The notes below the pieces were generated by a model. The model was not told the DNA's origin and did no database searches. It saw only the letters and a list, made by a program, of their open reading frames with translations. Shown in pieces: positions 47,855 through 57,850 of a DNA stretch of 64,000 nucleotides. The position numbers and the translations under genes are program-made. The stretch's first letter is position 1, and each line of letters begins with the position of its first letter. The DNA is from Lichina pygmaea (Eukaryota > Ascomycota > Lichinomycetes > Lichinales > Lichinaceae), in NCBI GenBank assembly GCA_963422465.1, contig OY730174.1:620001-684000 (forward strand). The letters are read 5' to 3'.

Positions 47855-48978
47855 GCCACAGTTGAGCTATGCCGAGGCATAGCGCAGAGTCGACATCCCG
47901 TGCAGGGTCTCTGCCACACTTCCCCGCAGTCCTGAGGTCTTTTGCGCTCTGCTGTGTACGCTCACCCCTAGGTCCTGCTTCGGAGTGCTGGGTTACCAGC
48001 CCGGAGCCCACACTCCAACTGCAGTTTACTCCTTGAGTCTGTCATTTGCAGTCTGAGCCTGCACTCTGTACAGACCAGCATGCACTTCCATCCTCTCGGG
48101 CTATATAGACAGTCTCGTAGTAGGCCCAGACCCTACTGCTGTCACTGCCATTATATGCCACGCCCCGCAGCTCTCGCTGTTTCGCGTTATCTCTGTAGAT
48201 CTCTCGTACAGAGGCCGACCATGCCTCGCAGGCTCTACAGACCCTGCAGGCCATGCCAGCACCTGCAGGACTGTCTTTCCAGCCCACTAACCAAGTAGGG
48301 AGAAGTCTCCGTCTGCCCGCTGTCGCCTGTGGGACTCCGGATGTACGTGGTGGCCCACTGGAGAACCTCCAGTGCTCTAGCCCCAGTCTGTAGGTGGCCT
48401 GAAGAGAATCTGTGGCAAGACCTTAGGCAAAACCATCAAGCCAGCACTTTGACTATCACACAGCCCTTAGGTACTGGAGTGGTGGAAACCCTTCGTGCCA
48501 CCTGCTCACCTTCTTTAACACGTAGTCCCTGTTCGATTAACAACACCGCGGTACAGACATCACTCCCCTCCTAGAACAAGATCCTTGATGCATCAGCTGC
48601 TGGAGACTCTGCCAGAAGGGGGGTGTGTGATAGGAACTTCTCTCGTCTACTCCAGAGGTGCCCTGTCAGGTGTCTAGACTTCACATCCACCAGTTGCAAG
48701 GCTGGCTTCGGGCTGTAGCGTACACAGTAGACATCTGTCGGGTGGTTTTCATAACCAGTTTGGTTGAAGTCCTCTGTTCTGCTGATGTCACTTCACGGGG
48801 GTGTCCAGGGTGCCTGCACGACACCTCCGGTGGCCCGTCACTCCACGGGCACCAGCAGCTCGACTGGTGACTCAATTAGCTCTCAGTGCAGCGACTACAA
48901 GCAGCTTGGGAGACTGCCTGCCATCGCTGCCCCGAGGTTCCCAGCCTGCACCGCGTGGAGGTTTGAGTCTTTGCAGGC
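47855..48978 (-). mobile_element. Element X copy 2
   Basis: 1124 bases. On the minus strand it starts GCCTGCAA at 48978 and ends CTGTGGC at 47855, the same ends as X1. Uninterrupted, so it shows the empty site for B3 (GTGGGCTCCGGGCTGG). A frame shared with X1 (QLVDVKSR near 48680) and a purine-rich G tract follow the same order. Identity unknown. Its 5' flank is gypsy A2 RNase H sequence and its 3' flank is LINE. Confidence 0.78.
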
Positions 48979-49821
48979 TGTCAACACACTTGAACATTGG
49001 AGAGTGTATGCGGAAAGTAGTTCTGAACTCACTATTCTTACAGACCACAAGAATCTGACAACATTCACAACAACAAAGAAGCTGAACAGACAACAAGTCA
49101 GATAGGCTGAACTCCTAGGGCAACACAAGTTCAAGATCTTGTACACCCCCAGACAAGACAATAGGAGAGCAGACACACTAAGCCAACAAAAAAACCACAT
49201 GGAAGATAATGAACACCAAGGAACAATCTTACAGCAGGACTAGCAAGGAAACCTGGTGCCTCAACCACAGATCAATAAGCTTACAGCAGAAGACACTGAA
49301 GAACTAATAAGGAACTACCATGATAATCTAGCACATAGTCACCCAGGAATCACTAAAACCACAGACCTTATCCAACAGGCAGGGAACAATATCATCAACC
49401 TCTGACAACATGTTACAAGCTACATCAGCAAGTGTCTACTATGCCAGAAAAACAAACATGGAAGACATAAGCCATACAGAGAGGGACACCCAAACACAAT
49501 ACCAAGAGGCTCTTGGGAAGATGTGTCAATGGACTTCATCACAAAGCTACCCAAGTCCAAAGACCCAGTCACAGGAATCACCTACGACTTGATTATGGTG
49601 ATAGTGGACAGATTCACAAAATATCTAATAGCAGTACTATTCAAGGAGACCCACACAGCAGAACAGTTGGGACACCTCTTACTGGACAGATTGGTCAGAG
49701 ACCACGGAGTTCTGAGCATGATTATTACAGACAGAGACAAACTCTTCACATCCAACTACTGGAAGACAATCAGTGCAGCCATGGGAACAAAACCTAAAAT
49801 GTCTACAGTCTATCACCCATG
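48979..49821 (+). mobile_element. Gypsy chromovirus fossil A2, first part
   Basis: Family A sequence from RNase H (48979-49185) to integrase (49400-49821). The earlier part is missing beyond X2. Interrupted by LINE L7 at 49822. Broken, many interruptions. Confidence 0.88.
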
Positions 49822-50453
49822 ACAAAAACTCTTCCCAGTACCACTACGTTCAAGGACCATCACTTCTGATAATCACCGGACTTTGTCAGAAGTTCTGGAA
49901 ACCAAGCGAGTATCTGTTGGGAACCACCAAAACCTTAAGGTGAAACCCCATCACTTTGGGTAACCCAGCTTGTTTGTCAAAAGTTGTGATCTCTGAATCT
50001 TCGATCTTCAACTTCAACAACCAACAGACTATCTATAACAAGGCAGAGAGTGGCCAGTGGGATTCTGAAAGACTGGGGACAGGCCCCAATTACCTAGGAA
50101 CACTCAGTCTTGGGGTGTGGTCCCAGGATTGAGCAAGTACTCCCAGTCAGACAGATAACAGCTTGAACTTCTCTCAAGAGAAACATCTAGCATCAAGGAG
50201 ATCAGGGCTCCCAGGATAAGAGAAATGGTTTAGAGCTTGCCTCTAGTGCTGGTAGAGTTGAAAAACTCTAGGAAAGCTCAGGCAGGGGGTGTGGTCTCCA
50301 GCTTGAGTTAATACAGCCAGATTTCCCTAGAGTCTAGTTGGAAAAGACTGCCCAGGAAAGTACAGTCTTGGGGAGTGGTCCCAGGATTGTGCAATTACTG
50401 CTAGGAACCAGGTGACCCTTTGTGAACAACCCACTGTGCAGGTTACCTACCCT
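49822..50453 (+). promoter_or_regulatory. LINE L7 5' UTR / internal promoter region
   Basis: No ORF. It contains three imperfect repeats of a motif around GTGGTCCCAGGATTG (near 50118, 50292 and 50376), followed by AATTACTGC or AAGTACTCC. L4 has the same motif twice (about 30570-30600 and 30658-30690). LINEs of this type start transcription inside their 5' UTR; that these repeats do so is inference. Confidence 0.5.
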
Positions 50454-51854
50454 ATGCCTGTCAAAAAGAAGAAACCGGACTCCTCCCAGAACACTACCAG
50501 AAAAACAACACCTTCTCCAACAATGCCAGCTCCCAGTTCTGCTGGTACTCAGCCTAGTTCTTCTACCCCCTATCCAGCTCTCCAGAATGACTACAACCTA
50601 CTGGACTCATGGCTCAAGACTCAAGCTACCCCAGAATCTGTACTGAAAAGCTGGGAGAATATTAAGAAAAACTCTTGTACTAATGAAGCCCAGTCCACCA
50701 AAACCCAGTCTCTCCCCACTGGTCTGACCAACAAGATTTTCCAGGAGCTGGAGAATATTAGCAAGCGGCTAGACAAGCAAGAATCTAAGCCATCATATGC
50801 CCAGGCTGTTCAGAAACATATCCCAGCTCAAATCCCTCTAGCTCCAAGGATTCTGAAGGAAGTTCTTGTCCACCCTGGTAACCAGACACCTGATATGGCC
50901 AACAGGACTCACATCCAGCTTTTTCAAGCTCTCCAAGACAGACTCCCCAGTCCCTATAATAAACAAGTCAGAGCAGTGAGAAAACTTCCCTCAGGGGACA
51001 TTCTTATTAACACTGAAACCCAAGAGACTAAGAGTTTTCTGGAGAAAGACTCTGCCTGGATATCAGCTATTTTTACCAAGGAAGCAACTATCCAACCCAA
51101 GAGATTCCCAGTGTTGATTCATGGAGTCAGAACCACAGACATCCAGCCAGAAAACCTGGAAAAAACTCGCCAGACTATCCAGAACAGCAACCCATCCCTG
51201 AGCAAGCAAATCACTATTCTAAGAGCCTACTGGTCAAAGAAGGCTATAGCTCAAAAGAAACCAGTTACTTCACTCCACCTGGATCTGGCCACCCCGGAAC
51301 AGGCCAATCTTCTAATTGAGAGTGGAGTAGTGCTGGGCCACAGATTGCATGAGGCAGAGCCTTTTCTGGCTAACACAGTGGTGGCACAATGCTTCAAGTG
51401 CTTTGGGTATGGACACCAAGCTCGCCTGTGCAGGAATCAAGCTGTATGTGGTGCCTGTGGAGGCCAGCATGAAAGAAGAACCTGCCAAATCCCTGAGCAA
51501 CTGCTAAAGCCAAAATGCAGCAACTGCAAAGGAGCTCACCCAGCCTGGGCTAGCACATGCCCAGTACGCCAAGAAGCAGTCAAGAAGGCAAGAGAGGCAT
51601 GGATTTCCCGCCCAGGGAAGTATGAGATCTCCACTGCTACCACTGTCCCAGTCACACAGTCTCCAGTTACTTTCCCCTTTATACAGACTCTTCCAGGGGG
51701 AAAAAGACGGAAAACCACAGAGCTAACTAGAAGCTCAGAGAGACTCAGAGGAGGGTCTCCAGAAGTGCAAATTCTGTCTACAAGATCAACAAACACAGGG
51801 GGAAAGCAGTCAGTCAACCCCTTCAAGATCTTTGAAGATGAAATGTCTACATGA
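50454..51854 (+). CDS. LINE L7 ORF1 protein (gag-like RNA-binding, zinc knuckles)
   Basis: 466 residues from the ATG at 50454 (MPVKKKKPDSS), chosen because L4 ORF1 begins at the aligned Met. The region is Pro/Ser/Thr-rich to about residue 100, then comes a Gln/Lys-rich middle. Three zinc knuckles lie near the C-terminus: CFKCFGYGHQARLC (C-X2-C-X4-H-X4-C), CGACGGQHERRTC (C-X2-C-X3-H-X4-C) and CSNCKGAHPAWASTC (C-X2-C-X3-H-X6-C). In related LINEs ORF1 coats the element RNA and helps reverse transcription. Its stop codon overlaps the ORF2 start as ATGA (51851-51854), so ORF2 is probably translated by stop-restart after ORF1. The frame is complete. Confidence 0.93.
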   Translation: MPVKKKKPDSSQNTTRKTTPSPTMPAPSSAGTQPSSSTPYPALQNDYNLLDSWLKTQATPESVLKSWENIKKNSCTNEAQSTKTQSLPTGLTNKIFQELENISKRLDKQESKPSYAQAVQKHIPAQIPLAPRILKEVLVHPGNQTPDMANRTHIQLFQALQDRLPSPYNKQVRAVRKLPSGDILINTETQETKSFLEKDSAWISAIFTKEATIQPKRFPVLIHGVRTTDIQPENLEKTRQTIQNSNPSLSKQITILRAYWSKKAIAQKKPVTSLHLDLATPEQANLLIESGVVLGHRLHEAEPFLANTVVAQCFKCFGYGHQARLCRNQAVCGACGGQHERRTCQIPEQLLKPKCSNCKGAHPAWASTCPVRQEAVKKAREAWISRPGKYEISTATTVPVTQSPVTFPFIQTLPGGKRRKTTELTRSSERLRGGSPEVQILSTRSTNTGGKQSVNPFKIFEDEMST

Positions 51855-54800
51855 AGAATACAAAGTTCACACTTCTTCAATACAATGTGCAGAAAAGCCA
51901 ATCAGTCCAAGAGCTACTTCTAGCAACCCCAACTCTTCAAGAAGTAGATATTATTGCACTTCAAGAACCCTGGAAGAATCCTCACCTTCAAACCAGCACC
52001 TCAACTGTTTTTTCTTCTTTTCTTCCTTTATTTTCTCCAGAGATTGGTAGAACTCTTTTTCTTATTAACAAAAACCTGAATCTGTCATCTCTCCACCCTA
52101 CTTTCTGGAGTAAAGACTTTGTTTCTCTTGAAATTCATCTGGAAAACACCTCTACTTCTCTGTGGGTGCATAATCTATACTTCACTCCCTCAAGTCAAGA
52201 GAACTACCTACAAGCATCAGAAGCTCTTCTCTGTCTACTCCAAAATGCTTTACAAGCAAAAGGGCAGCATATTCTTCTTACAGACTCAAATCTTCACCAC
52301 CCTGACTGGTCAAAGAAAAGAAGACTATATTCTGACACTGCACACAAGTTCCAAACTCTAATGAAAAACTCAAATCTGGAGTTAGCTATTGCACCTTTTA
52401 CACCCACAAGAGCTAGATCTCTTTCCCACAAACCCTGTTCACCTATTGATCTTTCCTTTATATCTTCTTCTCTTTCTAACTCTCTAATCTTTTCTAAAAT
52501 TGCTTTGCAGTTCTTTCATGGGTCTGACCACAGACCTGTGCTAACTAGCCTGGACCTGGACTCACCAAGAAAAACCTGGAAGCCAGAAAGGAACTGGAAA
52601 ACACTGGACACAAACCTGGCAAAACAAGAGTGTAATAATTTGCAGCTGCCCTTCCACTTTCAAGATAAACATGAAGTGGACGAGTACTTGGAATATCTTA
52701 ACCACTTTCTCCAAGAAATAGCAGACAGATGCACAGAACTCCAGAAGCAATCTAGCCACTCAGTCCCCTGGTGGAACCAAGAGATCCAAACTAAAGTTAA
52801 GCAGGAAAGAAGAATAAGAAGACAAGTGCTCAGAGGACAGGCAAGCCAAGAAGAGCTAGAAGAAGCAACTAAGCTCAAGAAGAAAGCTGTCAGAGAAGGC
52901 AAACAGAACACCTTCAGAAAACAAGTTCATGAGCTAGCCAGTTCCTCAAAATTCTGGAAGCTTGCAAAGTGGGGAAAATCAAAAGCTAACAAGACCCCTG
53001 ATCTTCCTCTGGTCCCTGATCTGGAGACTCAAGAAGGACTAGCCAAAAGCTTTGAGGAGAAGACAAAATCTTTCTCAGCTCAATTCTTTCCAGAAGCACG
53101 TGTTCCAGAACCAAGTACAGAAAGTCACCAGAGTACCCCAGAGATCCAGCTTTCTCAGGAGGTTACCACTGAAGAAGTGGAGCAAATTCTGAACAAGAAG
53201 AAACCTTTTACAGCAGGAGGAAAAGACAAGCTGCCAAATGGATTTCTGAAAGCTCTGGGTCCCAAGTTCTGCCAAGCTATAGCTGTTCTCACATCAACAT
53301 GCTGGAGACTGGAATACTTTCCAGAGAAATTCAAGAATGCAAAAACAGTCTGTCTAAGAAAACCTGGCAAGGGAATCTATAACCAAGCTAAAGCCTGGCG
53401 CCCTATAGCTCTGCTAAACACAACTGGCAAGCTGATGGAAGCTATTACAGCAGCCAGACTAAGCAAGGTAGCAGAAGAGGCTAAACTCTTGCCAGAAATC
53501 CAGATGGGGTTCAGGAAAGGCAGATCAACTGAATCAGCACTCTTCCTTCTAACTTCCCAAGTGGAAAAAGTCTGGAAAGAAGGCATGGTTGCATCTCTAC
53601 TTTCTCTGGACATCTCAGGAGCATATGACAGAGTTCTTCCAGAGATTCTTCAAAAGATTCTGGAGAGAAAAGGAATCCCTCTCTGGCTAACTTCTTGGAT
53701 CTTCTCTTTCTGTACCAGACGTACCACCACCCTAGTTTTTGATGACTCTGAGTCCTCTTCTATTCCTATTCACTGTGGAGTTCCCCAAGGTTCCCCTTTG
53801 TCTCCTATTCTTTTTCTATTCTATATTTCTGAACTTCATGAGACTGTACATTCTCCTACTACTGGTGTTTCTGCTCTGGGATTTGCAGATGATACAAATC
53901 TGCTTGCATTTGGACACTCTCTTAAAAGCAACCTTCTGAAGTTGAAGAATACACATCTTAAATGTCTATCTTGGGCTGCAAGACATGGAATGGTCTTCTC
54001 TCCTGAGAAATATGAAATACTTCATTTTTCCAGAAGAAGATCAGACAATCTGCAGCTCAAGCTTAGACTTGGGAATGTGATTCTAAAACCAAAAGAAGAA
54101 GTGCGAGTATTGGGAGTGTACCTGGATGCCAAACTCCACTGGCACAAACACCAGAGAATTATTCTTCAAAAAGCACAAAAAGCACTATCTTCTCTTTCTA
54201 GAACCTCTTACTCCACCTGGGGCTTTCCAGTTCTCACAGCACGCCTTGTGTACACTGCAATACTCAGATCTGTACTGAGCTATGCAGTGGGAATTTGGTT
54301 CAACCCACTCAGAAAATCCTCTAATATTTCCTCTCTTATCATATTCCAAAACAAATGTCTGAGACTTATTGGGGGTGCTTTCAAAGCCACTCCTTCTTTT
54401 CTATTAGAGAGTGAGCCTTTTCTTTTACCTCTAGATCTCTATTTTAAATTTCGCACAGCTTGTTTTCTATCTTCTATCCAAACCTCCTCTCTGAAAGACT
54501 TTCTTGACAGTACCTTTTCTACTATTTCTTCCTATGCTTCTTCACTGAGGAAACCTTTAAAGAAATCCTCAACTATCTCTCCTAATTGGAAGTTCACTTG
54601 GTTAAGTCAAATAACTACTAACCAGGCTAGTTCAAAGAAAGAACTACAAATACTCTTTACTAAAGAGTGGGAAAACCAATGGGAGGAGAAGAAAAGAAAA
54701 GGCTATGCTGGATGGCAGGTGTTTTGCCAAAAACCTCACTACAACAACCTAAAGCTCTACAAAGAGCTACAGAAAGCTGAGGCAAGTCTACTACTGCAAA

Positions 54801-55093
54801 CCAGAACTGGGAGAATTGGTCTAGCAAGTTTTCTTTTCAGAGCTGGAGTCCCTGACTTTCCTACCCCCCTATGCATGTGTGGTCAAGCAGAAGAGACAGT
54901 AAAGCATATCACCTCTTCATGTTCTCTCTACTCAAGTCAAAGACAACATGCTCTCTTTAACCCCCAAGATTTCACTACTATTATTTCAAACCCAGAGCTT
55001 CTACAGAAGTTTCTGTACTGGTTTATGTCTTTGAAAAGACTAAACCAATTTAATCTGGCTTTCAAACTTCACTATTCACACTCCAACATCTAG
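51851..55093 (+). CDS. LINE L7 ORF2: APE endonuclease and reverse transcriptase
   Basis: 1080 residues. The N-terminal APE-type endonuclease (1-235) has LQEPW near 38, TDSNLHHPDW near 144 and GSDHRPV near 224; it nicks target DNA to prime reverse transcription. A linker (240-440) follows. The reverse transcriptase (about 445-760) has FTAGGKDKLPNGF, RPIALLNTTGKL, MGFRKGRSTESAL, SLDISGAYDRV near 586, HCGVPQGSPLSP near 642 and the catalytic FADD near 678. A C-terminal zinc motif CMCGQAEETVKHITSSC starts at 1008. No Asp-Gly-Ser RNase H signature is found, although many Tad1-clade elements have that domain. Complete frame, starting in the ATGA overlap with ORF1. Confidence 0.95.
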   Translation: MKNTKFTLLQYNVQKSQSVQELLLATPTLQEVDIIALQEPWKNPHLQTSTSTVFSSFLPLFSPEIGRTLFLINKNLNLSSLHPTFWSKDFVSLEIHLENTSTSLWVHNLYFTPSSQENYLQASEALLCLLQNALQAKGQHILLTDSNLHHPDWSKKRRLYSDTAHKFQTLMKNSNLELAIAPFTPTRARSLSHKPCSPIDLSFISSSLSNSLIFSKIALQFFHGSDHRPVLTSLDLDSPRKTWKPERNWKTLDTNLAKQECNNLQLPFHFQDKHEVDEYLEYLNHFLQEIADRCTELQKQSSHSVPWWNQEIQTKVKQERRIRRQVLRGQASQEELEEATKLKKKAVREGKQNTFRKQVHELASSSKFWKLAKWGKSKANKTPDLPLVPDLETQEGLAKSFEEKTKSFSAQFFPEARVPEPSTESHQSTPEIQLSQEVTTEEVEQILNKKKPFTAGGKDKLPNGFLKALGPKFCQAIAVLTSTCWRLEYFPEKFKNAKTVCLRKPGKGIYNQAKAWRPIALLNTTGKLMEAITAARLSKVAEEAKLLPEIQMGFRKGRSTESALFLLTSQVEKVWKEGMVASLLSLDISGAYDRVLPEILQKILERKGIPLWLTSWIFSFCTRRTTTLVFDDSESSSIPIHCGVPQGSPLSPILFLFYISELHETVHSPTTGVSALGFADDTNLLAFGHSLKSNLLKLKNTHLKCLSWAARHGMVFSPEKYEILHFSRRRSDNLQLKLRLGNVILKPKEEVRVLGVYLDAKLHWHKHQRIILQKAQKALSSLSRTSYSTWGFPVLTARLVYTAILRSVLSYAVGIWFNPLRKSSNISSLIIFQNKCLRLIGGAFKATPSFLLESEPFLLPLDLYFKFRTACFLSSIQTSSLKDFLDSTFSTISSYASSLRKPLKKSSTISPNWKFTWLSQITTNQASSKKELQILFTKEWENQWEEKKRKGYAGWQVFCQKPHYNNLKLYKELQKAEASLLLQTRTGRIGLASFLFRAGVPDFPTPLCMCGQAEETVKHITSSCSLYSSQRQHALFNPQDFTTIISNPELLQKFLYWFMSLKRLNQFNLAFKLHYSHSNI

Positions 55094-55271
55094 AAGCTTT
55101 TCCTACCAGACACTACAAGATTTCCTTTTGCTACACTTTCTAGTCACCTCCCTGTCTTCAGTTTTTATTCCTTTAAAGGTTTTCTGAAGAAGTTCACTAT
55201 TAGCTGGAAGATCTGCATGGCTGTAAAGCTACAAACAGTGTAAGAATCAAATCAAATCAAATCAAATCAAA
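55094..55271 (+). repeat. LINE L7 3' UTR and ATCAA tail
   Basis: The conserved 3' end CCAGTG/ACAGTGTAAGAATCAAAT is shared by all L copies. Here the tail is ATCAA repeated, whereas L1, L3, L4, L5 and L6 have ATAAA-type tails. Confidence 0.88.
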
Positions 55272-56039
55272 ATCACCCATGAACTGACAGCCAGACAGAG
55301 CAAGCAAACCAAGTCCTGGAGACTTATTTGCGGCATTACATCAACCAGACCCACAGCAATTAGGTACAATTATTACCAGTGGCACAGCTGGCAATCAACC
55401 AGCACAGATCAGACTCAACAAAGGAATCACTATTCTTTGCCAATTTTGAACAATACACAAACATCAGAATGCTAAGCAGAGCTTCACCAAACACAGAGAA
55501 AGCACTCCAACATGACAAGCTCCTACGACAAACACACACGATGATAAGACATTACCTTCAAAAGACTTCAGAAAAGATATAACACCAAATAGACAAAAAA
55601 TTGAAAATAGCACCTCAGCTGAAAAAGGGGGATAAAGTCTACCTCCTCACAAAAAATTGGAAAGTCAAGAAACCAAGAACAAAGAAACTGGACTATGTCA
55701 AGGTCAGACTATTTTCAGTTGAAGAAAGAACTGGACCAGTCAACATCAGACTGCGACTACTGAGAGACGCTCGGGTACACCCAAACTTTCACATCTTAAT
55801 GATTGAATTAGCTGACCAGAGTACACCCTTGCAGAAAACATTTCATTACTAACCAGAGGAAGAACAGGAATTCAAGGTTAAACAGATCTTGAAGAGAAAA
55901 GGTTAGCGATACCTTGTCAAGTGGAAAAACTACCCAGACTCAGAAAATACCTGGGAACCACTCAGGAACCTTGCGGACTGCCAGCTCCTCCTGCAGCAGT
56001 TCTGGCAGAAGCAGGACTGAACAGCTTGGCCTGCAGCAT

Positions 56040-56480
56040 GGACATGTCAATGACTGTCGCTGACAAGTCTTCACCATCCACCTCTATTTCAGCAACAAGG
56101 CACTGGAGCTTCTTCTTTGCTTGACCCTTAGCATCTTCAAGAACCTTTCACTTTCAGGACACATGAGCCTGCAGCTTGGCAAGCTGCTCAACAAGAGCAT
56201 CCTGCTTAGCCTCATCAACAGCCAAATCCTTGCGAAGGTTATCTCAGGTCATGTTCAGTGACTCCCAAGAAAGTGACACACAGGACTTCCCATGACAAGT
56301 GCATTCAGTGCACTTCAACTTATCGTTGTTGTCAGACATTTAGAAGCAGGGCTTGTGGTTCAAAACACAGAAGTCACACAGAGCAAGCAACACGAAGTTA
56401 TGATCACAGATCTGGGCTGCCAGTTGTTTTTGGTAAGCAGAGGCACATGATTTCGCAGACATACTCAAGAATTCATCAGG
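56040..56480 (-). pseudogene. Antisense Zn2Cys6-like frame remnant in A2
   Basis: Similar to 2835-3335 of A1 in position and sequence. Decayed fossil; the start region (MSAKSCASAYQKQLAAQ near 56440-56460) and the first CDFC group are still readable. Confidence 0.7.
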
Positions 56481-56506
56481 ACAATGAATGAAGGAGAGGA
56501 GGGTAG

Positions 56507-57108
56507 TGTTACAACCCCTGGGATGGGAGCCACTCATTTATAGGCAATCAGGCTGTGGGCCAGGCAAGAGGACACCATGGAAGTCAAGTGACCAACCAAC
56601 AAGGGGTCACGTGACTGTCAAGACACACACAGGCAGCTTGACGCAGTACGCATGAAGTATTGAGACAATCTCACCAGTCTTGATGCAGGATGCAGGAAGC
56701 ATCAAGACAGCCTCACCAGTCTTGACGCAGCGTGCATGAAGCATCAAGACAATCTCACCAGTCTCAACGCAGGGTGCATAACATGGTGGGACTGTCAAGA
56801 CAATCTCACCTGTCTTGACGTCAAGACTGTCAAGACAATCTTGATCATCTTGACAGGCCAGCACTATATAGTCTGGTGATAGTTCCCTTATGGAATAATT
56901 GTCTTCAACTCATGTTGTGATCCAGACAACTAGATCTACTTCAATACAATCCTTTTGTACGAAGCCATTGATCAGGTGTCACCACCACCACGTTCCACCA
57001 AACCCCTTCGCACTCCTTGACACTCCTCTCCTGCAAGAACCAACCCGCCTTCCGCATCTCGCTCTTAATCCTATACTCGGTTAGGACGGCACGGTACGGA
57101 CCGCAACA
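56507..57108 (+). repeat. 3' LTR of A2 (602 bases)
   Basis: TGTTACAACCC to ACCGCAACA. The family A 42-base dyad array is still visible but eroded at about 56635-56850. Confidence 0.92.
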
Positions 57109-57225
57109 TTCTTCTGACAGAGAAACAAACACTACCACATCTTGAAGCCACTACAGTGCTGGCTATGTGCCAGCAAGTTGTAGCACATCTAGAAGCAGTC
57201 AAGCAGAAGATAGAGAGACACCAGG
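57109..57225 (+). other. Short open stretch next to the repeat boundary
   Basis: 39 open codons rich in Leu, Gln, Lys and Glu (for example VVAHLEAVKQKIERHQ). It could be the end of an old transposase or LINE protein, but is too short to assign. Confidence 0.3.
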
Positions 57226-57850
57226 TAGGTTGATTGATTGATTGAATTCCTACACTATTTTAGCACTAGTGTAACTAGGCTATGCTGGGTCATCTACAAA
57301 GCTAAGCTAGGAAAACTTGAAACAAGTGAAAAACCTCTCCCTGCAGCGCCTCACCAGTGCTATCCCACCTGTCAAGTTACTGTAGAACATAGGGGGGGGG
57401 GGGGGTTGGCTATCTAGTAGCTAGCTTCTAGCTACTCCTGAGCCCAGGAGAACTGGGGAAGGACACTATGGCGGAGGATCCACGCTGTAAGGGTGGTGGT
57501 GGGCCGTGGTCGTGAAGTCATCACCTGGTAGTCAGTAGTGGATGCTGCTGCATATAGGCTGCAGCAGGCCCGCTGAAGGCGGGGGCAGGCAACAACTATG
57601 TGTTTAGCTGTTTCCTGTTGTGCTCCGCAGCTGCAGGCCGGCGTGGGGAAGCCAGGCACCTGTCATTTGCAGAGGAACGCTGCCAACCCGATCTTACCTG
57701 TGCGGGCCTGTGTAAGGATGCTGCTCTGGGCCTTTGAAAAGCCAGCGTGAAGCCGGAGAGATGACAGGTACGGCATCTTGTCAGGCTTCCAGTCATCCCC
57801 TCCTCCAGGGTCCGGGTCCAGCAGTTGGGCTCTTGGTGGGGGGCCTCCGT
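57226..57850 (-). mobile_element. Relic of a third LINE lineage (Lc), 3' end
   Basis: Minus-strand reading gives FSKAQSSILTQARTGKIGLA, then VPGFPTPACSCGAQQETAKH, the same order as the L family C-terminus (ARTGRIGLA; VPDFPTPLCMCGQAEET). The sequence is otherwise different and much more GC-rich. One in-frame TGA (about 57661-57663) separates the two parts. The tail at 57226-57245 is ATCA-type repeats (read on the minus strand). A poly-G run (about 57391-57406) lies in its 3' UTR. Confidence 0.75.

Larger units (their letters stand above)
49822..55271 (+). mobile_element. Full-length LINE L7 (Tad1/I-like), both ORFs intact
   Basis: 5450 bases inserted in gypsy A2, with a perfect 10-base target duplication ATCACCCATG (49812-49821 and 55272-55281). 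Layout: 5' UTR 49822-50453, ORF1 50454-51854, ORF2 51851-55093, 3' UTR to about 55244, then five or so ATCAA units. No stop or frameshift is visible in either ORF, unlike every other LINE copy here. The clade is judged from the APE endonuclease, two ORFs, fungal host and simple-repeat tail. It could be a current source copy. Confidence 0.95.
55272..57108 (+). mobile_element. Gypsy chromovirus fossil A2, second part
   Basis: Resumes after L7: end of integrase, chromodomain region (about 55860-55980), remnant of the opposite-strand frame (about 56040-56480) and 3' LTR 56507-57108. Heavily broken, mostly transitions relative to A1. Confidence 0.9.

Noticed and set aside
57391-57406. Run of G bases
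   Set aside because: Lies in the 3' region of the Lc LINE relic; simple low complexity, no further meaning seen.
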